From assembly GCA_933207985.1 (NCBI GenBank), contig OW240916.1, forward strand, positions 265,342,322-265,406,321: a DNA stretch of 64,000 nt, read 5' to 3'. This DNA comes from Pelobates cultripes (lineage: Eukaryota > Chordata > Amphibia > Anura > Pelobatidae). Below are positions 50,001-59,000 of this stretch, in pieces. Position numbers and translations under genes: made by a program. How positions within the stretch are numbered: position 1 is the first letter of the stretch; each line of letters opens with the position of its first letter. Below the pieces are notes generated by a model. The model did not search any database. It was not told where the DNA came from and worked only from the letters and a program-made list of their open reading frames with translations.

Positions 50001-53000
50001 AATAAAAACATAAGCAGTTAAAGGGACACTATAGTCACCAGAACAACTACAGCTTAATGTAGTTGTGCTGGTGTCTACTGCCTGTCCCTGCAGGCTTTTT
50101 AATGTGAACACTGCACAGAAACATATCTAGTGGCCGTCACTCAGACGGCCACTAGCGGTGCTTCCTGGGTCAGTGCTGCACATTGTGAACGCTCCTCGTA
50201 GAGAAGCATTGATTCAATGCATCTCTATGGGGAGATGCTGATTGGTGCAGGATGGTGTTTTGCCACGCATTGTGCAATTGCCTTCTAGTGTTTTTCTATA
50301 GAAAAGCATTGGATTGGCTGAGATCATCAAATTTTATGGAGACCCAGGCGGTGCTGGAAAAAAGGTAAGTAAATCACCTTTTTAACAGGGCAAGTAAGAG
50401 GGGCCGGGGACCTAAGCTGCTATTTTAACCCTATAGTGTCAGGGATACACATATGTATTCCTGACACTATAGTTTTCCTTTAAGGTGGCTTGTAGTTTTT
50501 AACACCTGGTTTGTAATTCTAGATGCAAAATTTGGAGGCCTGCATACTTCATACAAACACATTGCCATGATTCACACACACACACCCTTATACATACTGC
50601 CATGCTACACAAACACACATATAAATACTCCCCTATTTAAAAAAACAACAACAACATGTATTTAAATATATTCTGAATCCACTACACACAGACATATTTA
50701 CACCAAACACTTACACCAGGGCTCACAGTGAAGATATACACATAAACATACATTCATTTTACCTACACATACAATCAAATACATGGTACATCTACACCAG
50801 CATATGTATCGATCTGCAGGGGGCCCAGGTCCTAATTTTGCCTCGGGGGCCAGGCCACTGTCAGTCCATCCCTGGCCTTCAGGGTCCTTCAAAATATTTT
50901 GATAAGTAAGGTATTTTACCATTTTTATTTATCTATTTTTGTCACTGTGTAAGAAAAATAGCATTTTGCCATTATACTAGGGATATTTTAGACCTTGTGT
51001 GAAATGTTGGAAGATGAGCTTTTCATTTTCTAAAGCTTTACATTTCCCACATATTTTTATAAAGGATGAATGCCTAAGTGAAAGATAAAAACGATGTAAA
51101 TTTACATTGTTTAAATGTTTAAGCTTATCTGCAAAGCAATTTACACACTCAATTGACGTGTTGTTACAGGTTTAAAGAAGATAACCTGTTATGGGAATTA
51201 TAAGAATTGTTAACAAATGGTAATAGCCAAGTAGAAGTATCTACAGCTGATGATCTCAGCCAAGCAGGCAGATCGGGGGAAGAGCCAGCAGCAGCAGACT
51301 TGAATAAAAGTAAGATTTTACTACATGGATGTGGGCAATGAGGAGGATCCAGGTAAGCTAGATGATGGTTTTAACACTATAGGGTGTTACATGTTTGTGT
51401 TCCTGACCCTATAGTGTTCCTTTAATAAATTATGTATCATTCCTATGCTGCTCCTGATATTATCCCCCAAAACGTATTATGGTGACAAACCATGTACGAG
51501 AAACATCTGGCAATTGCAAGTTTATTGGAGAATCATAAGCAACACAGAGTGTCCTTTTCCTTTTGTATTTTGAGTGCCATTGCCTGTCACACAGAGCTTA
51601 TGTACAGGCTGCATTACACCATTACTTACTCAATACCTACTGTGACAAACTCTACTTTTTAAGGGAGTTTGCCATGAGTTTTTGGAGGGGCCTGCTTGCC
51701 CGCCTCCTGCCCTGTGACTATGGCCCCTGGATGTATTGCCCTTTAAAAGCGTTATTTGGGCACATTGGATTTTGTTACACTGCTTCTGCCCCTTTAACTA
51801 CTATGAGAAAGGATTTGTACATATGTAATGGCACTTCGGATGCAGCTGAAGTGCCGAAGTGGCCACCATTCGAACATGTGGCGGCGGCCATTTTGTTTAG
51901 TCAAACACAGTTCTGCAGTGTTTGATCGTTGAGTTCATGGAACTAAAATCGGACACTCGACGGCACGAACACTGCTGAACTTTACCTTCTATATGACTGA
52001 CGCTTCGACAGTAGTCAAAAGGCGTTCGCCTATACGAACGCCACATTGACATTTGCATGAACGGTTGCCGTTCGTTTCTTTGAACTACTTGATATAGGAA
52101 ATAGACCGGCCGTTCAGCCCAATTCTCTGGAACTGTTTTGGGCATGAAATGTGCGTGCGGTCGGTCAAATGTGACTTCCAGCTAACTCCCGAACGACTGA
52201 ACGGATTCGCATGATGTTTGAGTATGTTGGTTCTCTAATTATGCTGTTTCAGAATATGTAAATTTTATGCGAATGTGATGTATAATTTTGGAGTTCTGGA
52301 AATTGTGTAAAAACTGTATATTTTCTGCCTGTGATAATTAAGTTGGCCCATTGTGTTTAGTAATTATATCACAGGCAGAGGGGAGGGATTGTGTGCCTTG
52401 GCTAGGAGTGTCTGATCGTACTGTACTGTATTGATTGGCTGTTGTAACTTGGTGTCCTGTCTACCACAAGGTCCACGTGGGTGGTAACCTTGTGGGGAAA
52501 GGTGTGTAAAAGAAGCAATAAAGCCTCAGTGCATTCTGTTCCTGCTTACACTCCAAAACTGTGTGTCGTCCTGTTACATAGTTACATGGCTGAAAAGAGA
52601 CTTGCGTCCATCAAGTTCAGCCTTCCTCACATTTGTTTTTTGATGTTGATCCAAAAGAAGGCAAAAAACCCAGTTTGAAGCACAAGTTTGCAACAAGCTA
52701 GGAAAAAAAATCCTTCTTTACCCCAGAATGGCAGTCAGATTTATCCTTGGATCAAGCTGTTATTACCCTACATTGAAAGATTATATCCTTGAATATTCTG
52801 TTATTGCAAGTATGCATCTAGTAGCTGTTTGAACATCTGTATGGACTCTGATCAAACCACTTCTTCAGGCAGAGAATTCCACATCCTTATTGTTCTTACA
52901 GTAAAAAAACCTTTCCTTTGCCTTAGATGAAATCTTCTTTCTTCCAGTCTAAACGCATGACCTAGTGTCCTATGTAAAGTCCAGTTTGTGAATAGATTTC

Positions 53001-56000
53001 CACACAATGGTATGTATTGGCCCTGAATATATTTGTATAATGTTATCATATCCCCTCTCAGGTGACGTTTTTCTAAACTAAATAGGTTTAAATTTGTTAG
53101 CCTTTCTTCATAGCTGGCATGTTCCATTCCTTTTTTTAATTTTGTAGCCCGCCTCTGCATTTTTTCTAGTGCCATAATATCCTTCTTTAGAACAGGTTCC
53201 CAAAATTGCACAGCATACTCAATACTCATTCCCAGTTATTGGAGGGAAAGAATATCTGCTCCTGTGTCTGCTGTTCCAGCTTGCAGGAAGAAAGCTTGCT
53301 CCTGTGTCTGCTGTTCTAGCTTACCGGAGATTCAACGGGGAAAGTCCTTGTAAAGACTAGAGCTAATTCCCCATTCGGTTCCAGAGTTCCCAGGACTGAG
53401 TGTCGTCCAGTGCCTGGAGGTGTCAAGTGGAGTGCTCTGTGCAGTGCTGATGGTCGTTGGTAAGCGCTAGGAGCTTCCGTCAACATAGGTACCCAGCCAG
53501 GGTGCCAGGTGATCTGTTACACCTACTTTCACATAAGTGACTTTTGTTTGTATTTGGCATAATAGCCACTTATAAAAAAAGGTATGAATATTGGGCTTTC
53601 AGTCACTTTGCCCAGTTTGACCAATTGTTTCATTCATTTATGACAGTCTATAGATTTTACATGAAATCACAAGCCAAAGACAACTGGATACCACAATTCA
53701 GTACACTCAGATCCAGTAAAATCGCTCTCCCCGGCTGCTAAAAAGTTGTAAACAGGTCATTTTCTTGTAGATCCTTCTGAAGATTCTAATGATTAGCAGG
53801 TCAGCTATTCCTGATAGCACTCAGTCCAACATCTAATCTGAGAAGGTTCTTCAATACTTTGCATGGTTAGTCAATAAATCAGGAACTGTCGGCACGTGAC
53901 TAGGACATTTCAAATTTCAGTCTGAAATAATGAAACTTGAAATTATCTGAATTTCGAGATTCATCTGTTTTAGGATAAATTAGCAAATTCCATTTTACTC
54001 CTGTTGATTCCCACTTTCGTTTTCTGGAAATCATACTAGGCCTGGCAGTTATGTAAATACAAGTTTTTAATTTCCATCATATCTCAGCACATCTGTTCTC
54101 TAAAAAGAATACATTACATGTATGAAAATAAAAACACAATGATCATACTTGCGTCATCTTGTACTAAAGCTCCATGTTGACACGCTGACCCATGGGTGTA
54201 TGGTTTACAGAGGCATTCACAACGTGTTCCCACAACGATTGGCACACCTTTGTTCTGACATGGCTTGCATTTACATGCATTTTCTTCATTCATGTACTCT
54301 TCTATTGCCCGTTTCAGGTAGTACCTCTTCACAGCAGCACATGGAACCTCTCGTACTAGCTCATACAAAGGTGTAACCTAAACACAATTAAAAAAAATGT
54401 AGAATAATTTAAAAATACTGTGAGTCACTACGAATATATGTCTCCGTCACTAGTTGTCATTGTTAAAGGCTCCATTATTCAGTGTCCCATTCTATATATA
54501 TATATAAATCTATATAAATATAGGTATAGGGATATAAGAGTTATTGGATGCTATTCCTTAAAGAGCAGGCTACTTTAACTGTATGTGCATACTCCTCAGG
54601 GCTCAGTTATAGAAACTGGTGTAATATATTGGTTTATCTTCCAGTAGCTGGGCCTGCCCAAAGACATCCCTAGCATTCACGACCATTTGTTCCTGAGGCT
54701 AGAATTCCCCCAGCAAGCTGATTCTACTCCACTCCCTGTTCCCTCCTGCCGTCTAAGACTGCCTACATGGATCCTTGACTCAGCCAGGACAAAGACTGGT
54801 CTCTGTCTGCCCTCACGGGTGAATTCCTGGCAAAGACATCAGCTCCGATTAACAGAACATTCGGCTTTCTTGTTTGCTCTCTCCTCTCTCTGCAATCGCA
54901 GAAGGATATCTGGCAAAGTCCTCGGCTTCGGTAACAGACATTCTTGCTTGCTCCTTTCCTCTCTCTGCACTCATGGATGGATTTTTGGAAAAGACCTTGA
55001 CCTGGCAAATGGACTCCCCTTTGGATCTCTCTCAAGCATCAGCATTATATGGACAGATTAATGGCAACCACCTGGCACAGTTTAAAAGACTTTCTCTGCA
55101 CACTCAGTCATCAAGCTACCTACCATAATCATTATTTCTCATTTTGAGAACAGTCAACCAATTTAACCCCTTAAGGACCAAACTTCTGGAATTAAAGGGA
55201 ATCATGACATGTCACACATGTCATGTGTCCTTAAGGGGTTAAGGGTCTACACCAAAAACCTAGTTTAGGGGATAAACCCTGAACCAGCAGTTATTTGCTA
55301 TTTTTTTCTAAGTTACACCAGAAAATTTGGGATTCTTATATCAAGCAGTTCTGAGTGCTTCTTATATTTTTGTAATGTTATTAACTGTTCAGTACATGTT
55401 ATTTTTCTCTTTTTCTGATAATTTCTGATAAAGAGATAACAGTAAACGTTACTCTGGTTTCGAGAAAATGCTTTCTATGAAAGGTCCTTATAAATGACTT
55501 TATGCTAAGGACAAAAACATTGACTCAGCATCCTTAATATACATATTTCTACTTTCTACTTTTCTAGCTGAGTGCTCTATTTATTTGACTAACTAACTTT
55601 TTCGACAACATTACACATTATATCCAAATATATGTTTTTATACTTAAAAAGTTTGTTTGCTTTTGATTCCCCTGCAAATGCTATTAATGCCTTTGTACAC
55701 ACTTCCATATTGTTGTACACGACCTATATATTGATCTAGTTATGACATTAGCAATTAACACCTAATTACCTAATTAAGAAGATATGCAGGGTGCAGGCTG
55801 CAAGTTGTTAAGAAGTGCATTGCTGCCCTAAACAAAAACCTTTCAAAACAAAGTACTTGGTCACCTTGTGGCTTATCTCTGCTTGTTTAAGATTCTTCTC
55901 TCCAGAAGGAAGTTGACAAGTTCTATATTATGCAGATAAACTCATCCATACCATATGTGATAACAGATGCAAAGCCATGAAATACAAGGACATTATCTCT

Positions 56001-59000
56001 TTATTTAGGAAGGGTAAAGTCGTTTGGAAAAGACACAATGCGGCTTTTAGCATCATCAGTGTAAAAAAGCCCATGAAAAGGACATGTGATGTTATAACGC
56101 TTGTAACATTTAAGATGCTCATTTCCTTAAGATGTTACTACAGGCCTGTGTGTGTGTCTGTCATGTTTAATCTAAAATATAATCTAATTTTATCAGATAC
56201 GTTTTTAATCGAAGTACACAGTCTTTTCTCCATAATGCTTACCTTGGCACTATTTTACATTTAGTGTCAAGGTGATGTTTATTTATATCTTAGTAATGTA
56301 TCATCTATAGTTTGGGCTTCCTGACTGGGTGTTAAAGAAAAAATATGTCACTGTTGTCAGGATGACCAGCATGCTATGCGCTAGTTATGGGTATTTGGGT
56401 CTGAACCTGGGTCTCCTGCATCCCAGTCAGGCACCTTGTCCTTGACTCCACGCATCTCTAGTTCCTTTCATGTAGGTCCTGGGTTCATGCAGTCTGAATC
56501 TCTGCACACCTGTTCCTGGTTCCCTGATGATTGGCTGAGACTCCCTATTTAAACCCCCGCTAGGCTGGTTCTCATTGTCAGATTGTGTTTCCTGTTTGGT
56601 TTCACTGCTATTCATCTGACTCCTGGTTTTGATCCCCTGCTTGTCTACCATTTTTGCCTGATTGCAGCCTGTCCTGACTTATGATTCTGTTACTGACTAC
56701 TCTTCTGGATATCCCTTGTCTGTACTGCGTTCCAGGAAGCACTGGTTATTTCAGCCCCAGTGCACTGTGTCACAGCCTTGGGGATTTCTGTCTTGAGTCT
56801 CCTCGGCCTGTGTCGAATTGCAAAGGGTGCTTTAACTCTGCGTGCCGGACTCCCACTCCAGGTAAGACCCCTGACAATTGTACACTAAGTGCTTTGTGGA
56901 GCCCAACAGTTTATTCTGAGATTTGTAGTGCTCTGGCTTAGGAAAATCTTGCACAATTAAAGAGGATTATCCCAGGGTGAACCGACATCAAAGTAATGGC
57001 ATGCTAAGGGGTCCAGAGCAGAAACCAAGACAGGAACCGGTCTACTGGTAGTGCCACATATCGGGTACCTGCTTTGCTGATATAAATGCAAATCAGGCAG
57101 CGAGGGAGTTGCTGAGATCATCCCTGCACTGACTGCACTGTTCCCTTGTGCACCCTCTACTGATTGCCCGGAGCCAGGATGTGATGTTTCTCCACCCTTG
57201 GCATCAGTACAAAGCTGCAGGGAATTGGACATCCAGTGCAGAGGATAACCCCATCAACTCTACATTAACTCCAATAACTTAAAGTTATTAACCAAACTTA
57301 TTTCCAGCTCTCCACTGGTCTGCAGGCGCTGGCCCTGACCCCCAAATCTGCCTCTTTGGCTAAAATCATCAAAATTGATTATCTCAACCAAACCAATGCT
57401 TTCCCACAGGGAGATTTCCAAGGAGGTGGGGTGGGGAGCGTAGGCAGGGCCAAACACTGCCTGGCAAATCAGGATCTTGAATCAATGCATCACTATGAGG
57501 AAAGTTCAGTGTGTGTGATTAATTTGCTTTTAAAAAGGGAGTTAGGCAAAGTGACAAATACTGCTCTAATAAAAACATATGTCCATAAATACATGAAATA
57601 ACCCATGCTCTGTAATAATATAGAACTGTACTGAGAATTGTATGCGTTCACATTACAAGAGAAAATGTTATAATGAATTGTCTATGTATATGATCTTGCA
57701 TATTTCAAAATTGCCATTTTTTGTAAAAGTATTTTCTAATCAGATTTCGTGTTTTTGTGAGTAGAATTTTAGTGTATACTCAATATAATTTTTTTTTTTC
57801 TGAGTATCTTCGTTAACATAAAAGCACTAGCTGTTTGTTTTAACACGTGCAATGATGGCCAAGTTTATCAATATTCAAATACGATGCCATTATTAGTGTA
57901 CCTCTGCATCTGTAACCATCCTAGTGCCCTTTGGGATAAATACATTATTATGCACACCCAAGAGTTCGACAAAGGTAACATACCAAAGTATTGCATGCCT
58001 CTTCTAAATGAGTGATATGTGGAAGCAGCCAGCTCAGAATGTGAATAGAATGCTAACCATATTGATAAAACATATATCAAATGAAATCATTGATCATATA
58101 GAAAGGTCATCACCATTCCTGTCAGTTTCCTAATTACATTTTGTGTCCAATATTCCCAAATGCAAAAGGTGTAGAAATGTCGAGCAATGTAAGACATGAT
58201 AAATGGGGCTGTCATAAAGAACTTGCTGAAATAAAGCCTGCATGATTTTATAGCGTTTAAATATATCTTTCATTGTTATAGATTTAATCCCGCTGTCTTG
58301 CATAAAACAGCATCTTACTCAATTCATTAAAGGCGATGTATTGACATTCAATGTACAAAAAATGTTTTCTTTTTAAAACTACACAAAATAACACCGTGGG
58401 TTCTTCAGGTACTACATTTCGGAATATTTTGACTTGTGTTCTAATGTCCAGGTAATCTTTGTAAAGAGTCAAGGATAAGACGTAAGAAATCTCAAAAGGA
58501 CTCTAAATATGTAAGCAGTTCAAAATCTATGTAACAAATATTTCATAAAAAGCAGTCCTTGCTGTAAAGATTTATTTTAGCATTTAATAGTATATGTTTA
58601 CTTTTTATCTTTATATTGTTTATCATTATTACCTCAATGGTTTTAATGCTGTTTGTACTTTTTTAAATCTAAAAATATATTTAACGTTTACAGTCGTAAA
58701 CTTGTCTTTTTATCTTTACACCCGGATGAGGCAGGTATACATTTTATGTAGGTGGCATCAGGCCATAATTTTTACTGTATAGCATGAAAACTAGTATTAG
58801 TAGTAATAGTGCTTAGCAGTTCCTCTTTGGGAAACATTAAAACTTTCAATAGTTGTTAATTACTATTACAATTACATTTTGTAGAACAGAAACTGACAGA
58901 TGTCCCTTTTGTCTGCAGCAGCTATTTCAGAAATAAGTAACCTGTCTGTCAGTAAAATTACCAACAGCCAGGAAATCAGCCCTTACTATCGTTTTTTTTT

